DNA of 64,000 nucleotides from Flavobacterium yafengii (GTDB lineage Bacteria; Bacteroidota; Bacteroidia; Flavobacteriales; Flavobacteriaceae), in the NCBI RefSeq assembly GCF_030010375.1, contig NZ_JASCRY010000005.1, forward strand, positions 186,001 through 250,000, given 5' to 3'. The notes beneath the pieces were generated by a model. The model was not told where the DNA came from. It did not search any database and worked only from the letters and a program-made list of their open reading frames with translations. Numbering within the stretch: position 1 is the stretch's first letter; every line of letters starts with the position of its first letter. Positions 22,959-31,456 of the stretch are shown piece by piece. A program made the translations under genes and the position numbers.

Positions 22959-25544
22959 TTAAGCTGAATTTCTACTGGCGTTTGTGTTTCCAAAAAGAGA
23001 ACGGGTAACAATTTTCTCGTACACTTTTATTAAAGCCTCATCCGGCTTATCTTCTTTGTTTAATTCGTTTATACGAAGCAATGCATATTGTTGTATTGTC
23101 AACAATGGCAACACAATACGCTCTCTTATTTGTATGGATGCTTTACCGTCAGGATAATTTTCCATAAGCTCTTTATGACCCGCGATTTTCAAAAGCAATC
23201 TTTTTGTTTCTAAAAATTCATCATAAATAATTTGCCAAAAATCACCAAATTGTGGATCTTTTTTCATGTAAGCTGTTAATGGAAAAAATGATTTTGCCAA
23301 GGACATCATACTGTTTTCTAACAAGGTTTTAAAGAACAACGAATTATCATATAAATCCTGAACTTTATTCCACTGATTTGTATCTTCAAAATATTTCAAA
23401 GCTGTACCTACACCAAAAAATCCGGGCACATTTTGCTTCAATTGACTCCAAGAACCCACAAAAGGAATCGCGCGTAAATCAGCAAAATCTAAATGCTCTG
23501 ATTTACTTCTTTTAGATGGACGGCTTCCTATATTTGTTTTAGCATAATATTTCAACGTACTCATCTGCTCCAAATACGGAATGAATTTAGGGTGATTTTT
23601 AAAGCTCAAATACTTTTCATATCCCAAACCAGCTAATTGATCTAAAATATCTTTTTCATTAGTAGTCAATTCATTTTGTCCTTTACTAAAAACTTGATTC
23701 GTTACACCGGCACTTAATAAATTTTCTAAATTATAACGGCATGAATCTAACGTTCCAAAATTCGAGCTAATAGTCTGCCCTTGCACTGTAACCTGAATCT
23801 CATTATTTTCGATATTTGGACCTAATGACGCATAAAATTTATGAGTTTTTCCACCTCCACGGGCTGGCGGGCCTCCACGACCATCAAAGAAAATCGCTTT
23901 TATACCATACTTTCTGGAAATTGCAGTAAGTTCTTCTTTTGCCTTGTAGATACTCCAATTCGCCATTAAATACCCACCATCTTTAGTCCCGTCAGAAAAA
24001 CCAAGCATAATTGTTTGCTTGTTGTTTCTATTGGTCAAATGTTTCGCATAAGCAGGATTTGTATATAATTTCTCCATGATTTCATGTGCATTTTGCAAAT
24101 CATCAACAGATTCAAAAAGCGGAATAATATCAACGGATGGATTTTCCCAATTACTCAAACGGAATAATGCAAAAGTCTCCATCACGTTAAGTGCACTTTC
24201 ATTATTACTTATGATATAACGGTTTGCACCAAATTCCCCATTATTTTCCTGAATTGTTTTTATAGCTTGAATCGACTCGATAGTAGATCTCGTCATTTCA
24301 TTTTCAAATACAACCGGGTCAAGATTACCTCTAACCTTAGACAATACCGAAAATTTCTCTTCTTCAGAAAGCTCGTAATAATTCTTAGGAAAAACTAAAG
24401 TATTCGAATTCGAATACAACCCTACTACATCTTTAAACACCGTATCATGTATTTTACTATTTTGACGAATATCTAAAGAAGCAAAATGAAAACCAAATAG
24501 ATTCACTTTTATCAGAAGCGCATCTAATTCATCCAGATACAAAGACTGGTGTTGATCAATAACAATTTGTTTTATTTTATTCAGTTGTGATTTAAATTCA
24601 TTCAAAGTGATGAAAATTTCACCTTTAGAATAAAAAACTGACCTATAAAGCTTTTGTTCTAATTCAGTTACCAAAGTATCTACACCTGAGAAAGTTAATT
24701 TTCTTTTTAAATTTCTCATTTCTATATAATAACATTTCAAAATAGAAGTTCGCAAACGTTCAGCCACTTTCAAAGTAATTTCTGTTGTTACAAATGGATT
24801 CCCATCACGGTCACCGCCTGGCCAAAATCCAAGTTTTATCAATGGGTTTTTTATAGAGTTTCCATTAAAAATATTCTTTTGAAGGTAATGCACCATCTCT
24901 CCAGAAGTTTGATAAAACACATTTTCAAGATACCAGATTAAGCTTACCGCTTCATCAAAAGGATTTGGTTTTTCGTTTTGAATAAAAGGTGTCTTACCTA
25001 ATTGAGCCAATAATTGCTTAATATCCAGTAAGTTGTTTTTTCGAATAGCTTCTGTCAAATCATTGATAATCCCAAGAACAGCACCAGGATAAAATTGCGT
25101 TGGATGCGCAGTCAAAACGGTTCTCACATTGAAATCTTCCAGAAAATCAATCAATTCTTCTTTCTTGTCTTTTGCATCTGACTTTTCCTTAATATCTCTC
25201 AACGAACCTCTTCCTTCCATATTATTGACAACCGGAAAAGCAGCATCTTCAATCGCATCAAACAAAACTATCTGACGCTCGATATATTGAATAAAACGAA
25301 ACATTAAATCAATTTTCTCTGTCTCTGAAGCACTTTGCAAATATCTTTTAGCGAAAAAATCGACTATTTCCTTAGGCGTTTCCTGTTTTTTGAAACCAAT
25401 TTCGCAAACATCAGTAAATAAAGGAAGCAAAACCCCAGTATTATCAATAGAATCGAAGGGTAATGTAATAAAAACACTATTATAAATGTGGTATTTAGAA
25501 AGAACGTCCTGATTGAAACGTTCAATTTTTGGTAGCGTGTACAT
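22959..25544 (-). CDS. ppc: Phosphoenolpyruvate carboxylase
   Basis: 861 residues. 'VRTVLTAHPTQFYPGAVL' holds the catalytic His (TAHPTQ). 'GFWPGGDRDGNPFVTTEITL' is the GGDRDGNP motif, 'LGFSDGTKDGGYLMANWSIYKAKEEL' the GYSDS.KD.G segment (SDGTKDGG here), and 'IFFDGRGGPPARGGGKTH' the FHGRGG.v.RGG loop with Asp replacing the usual His before GRGG. The C-terminus ends RNSA rather than the usual RNTG. It carboxylates PEP to oxaloacetate, refilling the TCA cycle. Bacteroidota enzymes form a distinct subgroup with such substitutions, so activity is expected, though allostery may differ. Confidence 0.94.
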   Translation of the reverse strand: MYTLPKIERFNQDVLSKYHIYNSVFITLPFDSIDNTGVLLPLFTDVCEIGFKKQETPKEIVDFFAKRYLQSASETEKIDLMFRFIQYIERQIVLFDAIEDAAFPVVNNMEGRGSLRDIKEKSDAKDKKEELIDFLEDFNVRTVLTAHPTQFYPGAVLGIINDLTEAIRKNNLLDIKQLLAQLGKTPFIQNEKPNPFDEAVSLIWYLENVFYQTSGEMVHYLQKNIFNGNSIKNPLIKLGFWPGGDRDGNPFVTTEITLKVAERLRTSILKCYYIEMRNLKRKLTFSGVDTLVTELEQKLYRSVFYSKGEIFITLNEFKSQLNKIKQIVIDQHQSLYLDELDALLIKVNLFGFHFASLDIRQNSKIHDTVFKDVVGLYSNSNTLVFPKNYYELSEEEKFSVLSKVRGNLDPVVFENEMTRSTIESIQAIKTIQENNGEFGANRYIISNNESALNVMETFALFRLSNWENPSVDIIPLFESVDDLQNAHEIMEKLYTNPAYAKHLTNRNNKQTIMLGFSDGTKDGGYLMANWSIYKAKEELTAISRKYGIKAIFFDGRGGPPARGGGKTHKFYASLGPNIENNEIQVTVQGQTISSNFGTLDSCRYNLENLLSAGVTNQVFSKGQNELTTNEKDILDQLAGLGYEKYLSFKNHPKFIPYLEQMSTLKYYAKTNIGSRPSKRSKSEHLDFADLRAIPFVGSWSQLKQNVPGFFGVGTALKYFEDTNQWNKVQDLYDNSLFFKTLLENSMMSLAKSFFPLTAYMKKDPQFGDFWQIIYDEFLETKRLLLKIAGHKELMENYPDGKASIQIRERIVLPLLTIQQYALLRINELNKEDKPDEALIKVYEKIVTRSLFGNTNASRNSA

Positions 25545-25582
25545 AATCAGTTGTAGTTGGTTTAGTTAGTTAATTTGTCATA

Positions 25583-25610
25583 AAAAAACCCCAAGAATTA
25601 ACTTGAGGTT
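25583..25610 (-). terminator. Intrinsic terminator of the Lrp-family gene
   Basis: Read on the minus strand, AACCTCAAG pairs with CTTGGGGTT over a six-base loop and is followed by seven T. It lies 31 bases after the Lrp gene stop and upstream of ppc. Confidence 0.85.
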
Positions 25611-25640
25611 ATATTTATAATATAGCGCATTCAAGATTAA

Positions 25641-26120
25641 TTACATATTTTTGAAAATAGTATGCATCAAGCGCTTCTTATCATTTATGCTTTCCTCAAG
25701 TGAGATCATAGTTTCAGTTCTGTAAACGCCATCAATATCATCAATCATAAAGATAACGTCTTTAGCATGCTTGGTATCTTTAGCTCTAATTTTACAAAAA
25801 ATATTAAATTTTCCTGTAGTAACAGAAGCTACCGTCACAAATGGAATTTCATTAATCCGCTCTAAAACAAATTTTGTTTGAGAGGTATTGTTTAGAAAAA
25901 CACCAACATAAGCGATAAAAGAATATCCTAATTTATCATAATCAAGAACTAATGAAGATCCCATGATAATACCGGCATCCTCCATTTTCTTTACTCTGAC
26001 GTGAACAGTTCCTGCAGAAATCAATAATTTTTTTGCAATATCCGTAAATGGAACTCTTGTATTGTCTATCAACATATCTAAAATCTGGTGATCTACTTCA
26101 TCTAAACGAAATTTACTCAT
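25641..26120 (-). CDS. Lrp/AsnC-family transcriptional regulator
   Basis: 159 residues from ATG 26120 (MSKFRLDEVDHQILDML). The frame is open 21 codons further upstream, but that stretch is hydrophobic, AT-rich and outside the family, so 26120 is preferred. An AsnC-type HTH occupies residues about 5-60 ('NTRVPFTDIAKKLLISAGTVHVRVKKMEDAGII'), and the RAM ligand-binding domain follows ('YVGVFLNNTSQTKFVLERINEIPFVTVASVTTGKFNIFCKIRAKDTKHAKDVIF'). It would sense an amino acid or metabolite and control transcription as an octamer. The M14 peptidase gene lies directly upstream on the same strand. Confidence 0.93.
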   Translation of the reverse strand: MSKFRLDEVDHQILDMLIDNTRVPFTDIAKKLLISAGTVHVRVKKMEDAGIIMGSSLVLDYDKLGYSFIAYVGVFLNNTSQTKFVLERINEIPFVTVASVTTGKFNIFCKIRAKDTKHAKDVIFMIDDIDGVYRTETMISLEESINDKKRLMHTIFKNM

Positions 26121-26196
26121 AATTCTTAAATTAATATTATTAATTGCTATAACAAAGTATAAAAATATACATAAAAACAACAAAAAGACATAAATA

Positions 26197-27351
26197 TTAT
26201 ATTTTTATCATTCCGTTAACAACTTTTATGTTATTATCTAAATAAAAATCAGCTTTTTGGTTTAATTTAGGAATATTATCAAAATCATCTTTATATAAAG
26301 CTTCTTTAGCATCGTATTCAAAATGACCAAAATAATTTTCTAAATCTCCTATTTGTGAAACATAGGCATTAAAACAAATCTGATTTTCAATTAACTCTTC
26401 TTTGTATTGTGCTGCAAAATTGGTGATTATTTCGATACCATCATAATTTATTTTGATGTTTTTATACATAAAATCATAAAAAACGACTTTATTCTGAGGA
26501 ATATTCAAATATTTATCAATTCCGTTATCAACTATAACGTTTTCGCAAAGTGTTGTAAAACTAGAAATTAGCGCCATAAAAACATATTTACGCGTTTCTT
26601 CTCTTTCATAATCATTTGCAAAATGCCCCGCTTCAAACAATAAAGTTGGCACTCCAAAGTATTGAAACATATCACCAATACAGTTTATATTAAACGAATC
26701 ATCAAAACGCCCAATTTGATTTGGTAAATACTCCTGAAGCACCTCATTTATACTCGCAATCAAATTGATAGCTTTCAATCTGGATTCGTTTATTTCTCGT
26801 TCTTCATTATAAGAAGGCGCTAAAAATGACAATGTCGCCGGTTTTCCGGTATCACTAACACCAAAAATAGTTCGCTGATCATGCAGATTAAAACAATAAT
26901 CCGGCTTAAAAGACTCAAAAGTCATTCTTAGCAACTTACTTTCTGGCTGTTTCAGCTCTTGCGAATCGCGATTTAAATCAACTTTATTAGCATTCTCTCT
27001 TGTATATAATGTTGCACCATCCGGATTCAACATTGGAATACTGCAAAAAGTAAATGCATTCAGTAATTTTTGTGCCAATTCCGAACCACTCTGCAATACA
27101 TTTAAAAAGTCAAACAATGCTTTTGTAGTTGTACTTTCATTTCCATGCATTTGCGACCAAAGGAAAATTCGAGTTTTACCTTCTCCGATTTCATACGAAT
27201 AAATAGATTTTCCAAGAACAGATTTCCCAATAATTTTAAGTTGATTATTGGTATTTAATTTTTGTAATAACGGCTCAATCGAATCTAAAGTAATGTAACG
27301 ACCGTGAATAGTTTCTTCTTTATATTGATTGAATAATTGTTCTAAATTCAT
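26197..27351 (-). CDS. M14-family zinc carboxypeptidase
   Basis: 384 residues, with no signal peptide. Zinc ligands are seen in 'FLWSQMHGNESTTTKALFDFL' (HxxE) and 'DYCFNLHDQRTIFG' (second His); 'NPDGATLYTRENANKVDLNRDSQ' holds the Asn-Arg (NR) substrate-carboxylate pair and the D.NRD motif. 'PTLLFEAGHFANDYERE' provides the catalytic Glu region (FEAGH). It should hydrolyse C-terminal residues or amide bonds of peptides or murein fragments, probably in the cytoplasm since no export signal is visible. It is divergent from an XRE regulator across a dyad-rich spacer and may be controlled by it. Confidence 0.88.
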   Translation of the reverse strand: MNLEQLFNQYKEETIHGRYITLDSIEPLLQKLNTNNQLKIIGKSVLGKSIYSYEIGEGKTRIFLWSQMHGNESTTTKALFDFLNVLQSGSELAQKLLNAFTFCSIPMLNPDGATLYTRENANKVDLNRDSQELKQPESKLLRMTFESFKPDYCFNLHDQRTIFGVSDTGKPATLSFLAPSYNEEREINESRLKAINLIASINEVLQEYLPNQIGRFDDSFNINCIGDMFQYFGVPTLLFEAGHFANDYEREETRKYVFMALISSFTTLCENVIVDNGIDKYLNIPQNKVVFYDFMYKNIKINYDGIEIITNFAAQYKEELIENQICFNAYVSQIGDLENYFGHFEYDAKEALYKDDFDNIPKLNQKADFYLDNNIKVVNGMIKI

Positions 27352-27661
27352 GCTGTTTTATTTGATTTACAAAAGTAAACATCTTTGTATTTACATTTGT
27401 AAACTGTTTTAAGTTAAAATATTTCAATGATGTAAACACTATTTGGTGTTTAATTGCGGTGAACCGACTTTTATAATTGACAATTGTTATCTATTTATAT
27501 AATATAATTTATATTATTATTTATCAATTAATTACGATTGATTATATCATTATAAACTTTAAAGTATTTAATTTAATAAATTCAATTTACAGTTGTAATT
27601 TTGGTATTTCAGTCTATTTTAATTACATTTGTAAATAGTTAATTTTTAATATTAATTCACA
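27352..27661. promoter_or_regulatory. Divergent regulatory region with four TTTAC-N4-GTAAA dyads
   Basis: Four copies of one dyad are visible: 27366-27379 (TTTAC-AAAA-GTAAA), 27390-27403 (TTTAC-ATTT-GTAAA), 27586-27599 (TTTAC-AGTT-GTAAT) and 27622-27635 (ATTAC-ATTT-GTAAA). The outermost ones cover the -7 elements of the two divergent genes (TACTTTTG on the minus strand at 27377-27370, TACATTTG on the plus strand at 27624-27631). The middle is very AT-rich. This is the arrangement expected for operators of the XRE regulator next door, but binding is inference. Confidence 0.55.
27600..27631 (+). promoter_or_regulatory. Promoter of the XRE regulator gene
   Basis: TTTG (27600-27603) and TACATTTG (27624-27631) are 20 bases apart and fit the Bacteroidota consensus. 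The ATG at 27662 is 31 bases further on. Confidence 0.65.
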
Positions 27662-28138
27662 ATGGTAAACATAGAAGATTTTATAAAAAGATTAGAAATT
27701 ATACTGGATTACTACAGTTTGAATGCTTCTTCTTTTGCGGATAAAATTGGTGTACAGCGCTCTAGTTTGTCTCACCTACTTTCAGGAAGAAACAAACCTA
27801 GCTTGGATTTTATTCTTAAAATATTAGAGGTTTTTCCTGATGTAGATTTGTATTGGATTTTAAACGGAAAAGGAACTTTTCCAAAAAATTCGGAACAGTT
27901 TGATAAAAAAGAAAACAGCGTTGAGCAAGTTGCAAAACAAAATATTCCTACTCCATTAAATACTGAAATAAATCCTGAGAATTTATTTTCGGAAATAAAA
28001 ATCCCAAATCCGATTCCAGCATTGGAAACAAAAAAAATAGAAAATCAAAATAGCGCTAAAGAATCATATTCTGGTGCTATTGATAAAATCGTAATTTTTT
28101 ATAAAAATGGAACTTTTAAAAGTTATGTTCCCGATTAA
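27662..28138 (+). CDS. XRE-family helix-turn-helix regulator
   Basis: 158 residues. The HTH_3 domain covers residues about 5-65 ('RLEIILDYYSLNASSFADKIGVQRSSLSHLLSGRNKPSLDFILKILEVFPDVDLYWILNGKG'), a common phage-repressor-like layout in flavobacteria. The remainder is low-complexity, Lys/Asn/Pro-rich and probably flexible, ending with a short conserved-looking 'IDKIVIFYKNGTFKSYVPD' tail. It likely binds the dyads in its own promoter region and so controls itself and the divergent peptidase. No phage or restriction genes are nearby. Confidence 0.85.
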   Translation: MVNIEDFIKRLEIILDYYSLNASSFADKIGVQRSSLSHLLSGRNKPSLDFILKILEVFPDVDLYWILNGKGTFPKNSEQFDKKENSVEQVAKQNIPTPLNTEINPENLFSEIKIPNPIPALETKKIENQNSAKESYSGAIDKIVIFYKNGTFKSYVPD

Positions 28139-28142
28139 AAAA

Positions 28143-28190
28143 AAACAACCCCAATTCAGATTTCCAAATTGGGGTTATTCAAAAAAAAAA
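28143..28190. terminator. Bidirectional terminator between XRE gene and lipoprotein gene
   Basis: AACCCCAATT (28147-28156) pairs perfectly with AATTGGGGTT (28167-28176), with A-rich flanks on both sides, between convergent genes. Confidence 0.8.
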
Positions 28191-28203
28191 CTAAATTGTA
28201 ATT

Positions 28204-29208
28204 TTATTTTCTAAGAACAAAAACTGAAGTTACACCCGCTTCGGCTCTTACATTTATTGGAGCAAAATCGCCGGAAGCCGTTGGATAACTATACGTCAGA
28301 ACTTGTCCTCCTGCATTCAATCTTTCAGCAACGTAAATATATTTTGTTGCACTATCATACGCAACATCAACAGGATTTCCCAAAAGTGAATTTGGACCGT
28401 ACACTCTTATTTGATTCGTTAAAGCAATTGTTCCTGCAGCTGCAGTTGAAGCAAAAATACTAGCGAAATTTTTTATTACAATTAATCCACCATCAGTTGC
28501 TGAAGTAGCACTGGCTACATCCGTTAAAATCATAACATCATCAGAAGCTGAATAGGTAATACCGTGTGTACGAACTAAACCTGCAATAGTTACACGTTTT
28601 GTAGCTGCAATATTCCCTGAAGCATTCGTCATAAAGTCCTTAAATAAAACAATATCTCCTGTCAAATCAGCTACTGCATACAAATCAGCTCCTACCATGT
28701 GTATTCCCCAAAGTTTAAAATCTGTTGTGAATGTTTTCAATAAAGAGAAACCTGTTGTCGTTTTTTTGTAAATTAAAAGTTTGTTAATCAAACCATTAGA
28801 AGCCAGTTGATCTTGAGTTACAACCACTATATCACCTGAAACGGCAGTTTCTCTGGCATTAGTAAATTCGCCAGTAAGACTACTTAATGACAACATCAAA
28901 TTATCTGTTCCGGCTGTAAGTGCTGTTTTTAATCCGGTATACGTTTCCAATCGATTATTAGTTCTGGAAGCCACAATAACAGCATCAGTTTCGTTATTAT
29001 ATGAAATTCCCTCTGTATCGATTGATCCTACGGTAAATGATTTTACCATTGGAGTTGTAGCTAGTAGGTCTAAATAGGTAATTTTCCCAGAAGTATTACT
29101 TGAAGTAACCAATGAAGCTTCTGCAGGAGTACTACTATCAGAATCATTGTTATCGCACGAAGCGAAAAGTAACATCAAAAAAGCTGAGCTAATAAATAAA
29201 TTTTTCAT
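28204..29208 (-). CDS. Lipoprotein with a predicted beta-propeller fold, function unknown
   Basis: 334 residues. The signal 'MKNLFISSAFLMLLFASCDNNDSD' ends in a lipobox (FASC), so Cys18 would be lipidated. The Asp-rich sequence directly after Cys resembles the lipoprotein-export signal known in Bacteroidota surface lipoproteins. The body repeats short strand units such as 'SFTVGSIDTEGISYNNETDAVIVASRTNNRLETYT', 'LTGDIVLFKDF', 'RTHGITYSASDDVMILTDVAS' and 'DVAYDSATKYIYVAERLNAGGQVLTY', typical of NHL/lactonase-like propellers. No catalytic residues can be named. It stands alone, with a terminator on its downstream side. Confidence 0.7.
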   Translation of the reverse strand: MKNLFISSAFLMLLFASCDNNDSDSSTPAEASLVTSSNTSGKITYLDLLATTPMVKSFTVGSIDTEGISYNNETDAVIVASRTNNRLETYTGLKTALTAGTDNLMLSLSSLTGEFTNARETAVSGDIVVVTQDQLASNGLINKLLIYKKTTTGFSLLKTFTTDFKLWGIHMVGADLYAVADLTGDIVLFKDFMTNASGNIAATKRVTIAGLVRTHGITYSASDDVMILTDVASATSATDGGLIVIKNFASIFASTAAAGTIALTNQIRVYGPNSLLGNPVDVAYDSATKYIYVAERLNAGGQVLTYSYPTASGDFAPINVRAEAGVTSVFVLRK

Positions 29209-29292
29209 GTGTATAATTTTTAGAGATTTAATTATACTTACGAAAAATTTAACTTTTTGGTTTTTAACTTTTTAATATTATTTTAACTTTTG

Positions 29293-29844
29293 TTAAAATG
29301 AGTATCCTTTTTCTGGAATTTTCCCTTTTACTCCTGTAAAATGTTTCTTCAAAATAGCCATATCGCTTTCGATATTACCAGAAGGTAAAACTGGACTTCC
29401 TAAATTCACTTCTTTTTTACCAAAATCAAAAGCTACTGGAATTATAGGGACACTAGCTTTCAAAGCGATATAATAAAATCCGGTTTTCAATTCTGTTATT
29501 TTTTTACGGGTTCCTTCTGGAGCAACCGCCAGACGAAAAACTTCTTTTCTTTGAAAAATTGCCGCAATAGAATCGACTTTGTTCAAACCTCCAGAACGAT
29601 CTAATGGTTCTCCGCCCATATATCTAAAATAAAATCCGAAAGGAAAACGAAACAATTCCTTTTTACCAACCCAGTTCATTTCTAAACCGGTTATTCCTCT
29701 GGTAAAAATTCCCAAATAAAAATCATGTGCACTCGTATGTGGCATCACCATCATCACACATTTTTTGATATTTGCATCAATTCCTCCAACTATTTTCCAA
29801 CCCATGAGCCTGAAAAATATCCATTTGTAAAATTGTTTCTTCAT
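29293..29844 (-). CDS. 1-acylglycerol-3-phosphate acyltransferase-like protein (PlsC family)
   Basis: 183 residues. 'VMMVMPHTSAHDFYLGIFTRG' contains the catalytic HX4D motif (HTSAHD). 'GGEPLDRSGGLNKVDSIAAIF' corresponds to the glycerol-3-phosphate binding block II, and 'RLAVAPEGTRKKITELKTGFYYIALKASVPIIPVAFD' is block III/IV with EGTR. It would acylate a lysophospholipid or similar acceptor at the inner membrane. It is shorter than PlsC (about 240), as is common for this Bacteroidota subgroup. The gene is divergent from the methyltransferase-like gene at 29906. Confidence 0.9.
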   Translation of the reverse strand: MKKQFYKWIFFRLMGWKIVGGIDANIKKCVMMVMPHTSAHDFYLGIFTRGITGLEMNWVGKKELFRFPFGFYFRYMGGEPLDRSGGLNKVDSIAAIFQRKEVFRLAVAPEGTRKKITELKTGFYYIALKASVPIIPVAFDFGKKEVNLGSPVLPSGNIESDMAILKKHFTGVKGKIPEKGYSF

Positions 29845-29905
29845 TCTTTCTTATTTCGTACAAAATAAATAATTTAAATCTTATTTTTGGGTAAAACCGT
29901 CACCA

Positions 29906-30571
29906 ATGATTAAAAAAATATTCAGTTATCTCATTCCAATAAAAATTTATGAAACAAAATCTTCATTGAGTAAATCGATTGAAGTGACTTGGACTAATGG
30001 CGAATTAGTTTTAGATTCTGAAAACGCAAATTATTCGTACGGCAGTTTACAGCGCATTTTAAGATTAGGATTAAAAAACATTGGCTATGAAAACATAGTT
30101 TCAATGAATCATGTTTTAGTTTTGGGAGTTGCCGGCGGAAGTGTTATCAAAACGTTGGTGGATGAAATAAAATACAAAGGAAAAATTACGGGAGTTGAAA
30201 TCGATCCCGAAATAATTAAAATAGCCAACATCTATTTTAAATTGGATGAAGTAAAAAATCTTGAAATTGTAATTGATGATGCTTTCGAATTTGTTTTAAA
30301 AACCAAAGCCAAATACGATCTAATTATTATTGATATTTTTCAAGATACAACAATGCCCAATTTTTTATTTGAAACTTTTTTCATCAATAGGGTTTGCTCT
30401 CTTTTAAAAAGTCGTGGTTTTATTCTTTTCAATACTATGCTATTAAATGACAGTCAAAATGTAAGAAATAAAAAATACGTCTCTGAATTTTTCAAAAATG
30501 AATTTCAAATAAAAACCATTCCTAGAGTTGAAGTTCATAATGAGTTGATATTAATTGAAAAACTCTCCTAA
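29906..30571 (+). CDS. Spermidine-synthase-like class I methyltransferase-fold protein
   Basis: 221 residues. 'MNHVLVLGVAGGSVIKTLVDEIKYKGKITGVEIDPEIIKIANIYF' is the SAM/dcSAM-binding GxGxG-type motif and acidic end of strand 2, and 'KYDLIIIDIFQDTTMPNFLFETFFINRVCSLLKSRGFILFN' follows as motif D/Y. The N-terminus is shorter than true spermidine synthase and lacks the Q..E substrate gate region, so polyamine synthesis is doubtful. Members of this group often act as methyltransferases of unknown target. A -7 element TATTTTTG lies at 29882-29889. Confidence 0.78.
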   Translation: MIKKIFSYLIPIKIYETKSSLSKSIEVTWTNGELVLDSENANYSYGSLQRILRLGLKNIGYENIVSMNHVLVLGVAGGSVIKTLVDEIKYKGKITGVEIDPEIIKIANIYFKLDEVKNLEIVIDDAFEFVLKTKAKYDLIIIDIFQDTTMPNFLFETFFINRVCSLLKSRGFILFNTMLLNDSQNVRNKKYVSEFFKNEFQIKTIPRVEVHNELILIEKLS

Positions 30572-30582
30572 TCAAAAGCATT

Positions 30583-31311
30583 TTATTTTAACATTCTCCT
30601 CGCTTTTTCTAGATCTTCCGGAGTATCAATTCCGATTCCAACATGAGTAGTTTCGACCATTTTTATTTTTTTTCCAAATTCTAAATAACGAAGTTGCTCC
30701 AGCTTTTCGGATGCTTCCAAAGATTGCATCGGCAAACTGTAAAAGTCTAATAAAGCCTCTTTTCTAAAGGCATAAATCCCGATGTGCTGCATGTAACGAA
30801 CGCCCACATTTTTCTCTCTTGGATATGGAATTACCGAACGGGAAAAGTACAAAGCAAATCCGTTTTGATCCACCACCACTTTTACATTATTCGGATTATT
30901 AATATCATCTTCATTAGTGATTTCGCGCATCAAAGAGGCCAAATCCACTTTTTTATGCAAATCATTTCTGAAAACTTCAATAACTTTTGCCAAAGGTTCG
31001 GCATCAATAAAAGGTTCATCTCCTTGCACATTAATCACAATATCAACATCCAGATTTTCGACTGCTTCCGCAATTCGATCACTTCCTGATTCGTGTTCTT
31101 TGATGCTTCGAATGGCTTTTCCTCCGTGAGAAATAATTTCATCAAAAATTAAATCCGAATCCGTTACCACAAAAACATCATCAAATAAATGCGTGTTTAT
31201 GGCTGCTTCATAGGTTCTTAAAATAACCGTTTTACCTCCCAAATCCTGCATCAGTTTAGCGGAAAATCGTGTGGAAGCGTAACGGGCGGGAATGACTGCA
31301 ATTATTTTCAT
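30583..31311 (-). CDS. kdsB: 3-deoxy-manno-octulosonate cytidylyltransferase
   Basis: 242 residues from ATG 31311 ([16 protein letters not shown], the universal KdsB start). An ATG five codons upstream (31326) is in frame but adds only KNIK. '[21 protein letters not shown]' is the nucleotide-binding loop. '[23 protein letters not shown]', '[23 protein letters not shown]' (QGDEPF, Mg/CTP site), '[28 protein letters not shown]' and '[13 protein letters not shown]' are all conserved. It activates Kdo as CMP-Kdo for the lipopolysaccharide inner core. A diverged copy of its first 12 codons lies about 0.96 kb upstream, at 32229-32264. Confidence 0.96.
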   Translation of the reverse strand: MKIIAVIPARYASTRFSAKLMQDLGGKTVILRTYEAAINTHLFDDVFVVTDSDLIFDEIISHGGKAIRSIKEHESGSDRIAEAVENLDVDIVINVQGDEPFIDAEPLAKVIEVFRNDLHKKVDLASLMREITNEDDINNPNNVKVVVDQNGFALYFSRSVIPYPREKNVGVRYMQHIGIYAFRKEALLDFYSLPMQSLEASEKLEQLRYLEFGKKIKMVETTHVGIGIDTPEDLEKARRMLK

Positions 31312-31329
31312 TTTTATATTTTTCATTTT

Positions 31330-31357
31330 GCCACGAAGACACTAAGTCGCAAAGTTT
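31330..31357. repeat. Interspersed intergenic motif (CCACGAAGACACTAAGTCGC type)
   Basis: This sequence just upstream of kdsB resembles a short motif that I recall recurring between genes of Bacteroidota, read on the other strand as CTTTGCGACTTAGTGTCTTC followed by GTGG. No second copy is in this window, so the assignment rests on memory. Confidence 0.3.
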
Positions 31358-31456
31358 TATTTTTATTTTTTATTTGAGGCAAACGGAACAATCAAGTTAG
31401 CTGGGCGCTAAGTTAGCATGTTTTTAGGATTTACAAAACTGTTCTTAATTCTAAAC

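Noticed and set aside
26121..26183. Upstream start for the Lrp-family regulator
   Set aside because: The additional 21 residues are hydrophobic and would put a false membrane segment before the HTH.
29906..30571. Spermidine synthase (speE) call
   Set aside because: The protein is too short and lacks the N-terminal and gate-region features of SpeE; only the SAM-binding core is shared.
31312..31326. ATG 31326 as kdsB start
   Set aside because: KdsB proteins begin [11 protein letters not shown], which corresponds to ATG 31311. The upstream ATG adds only five codons.
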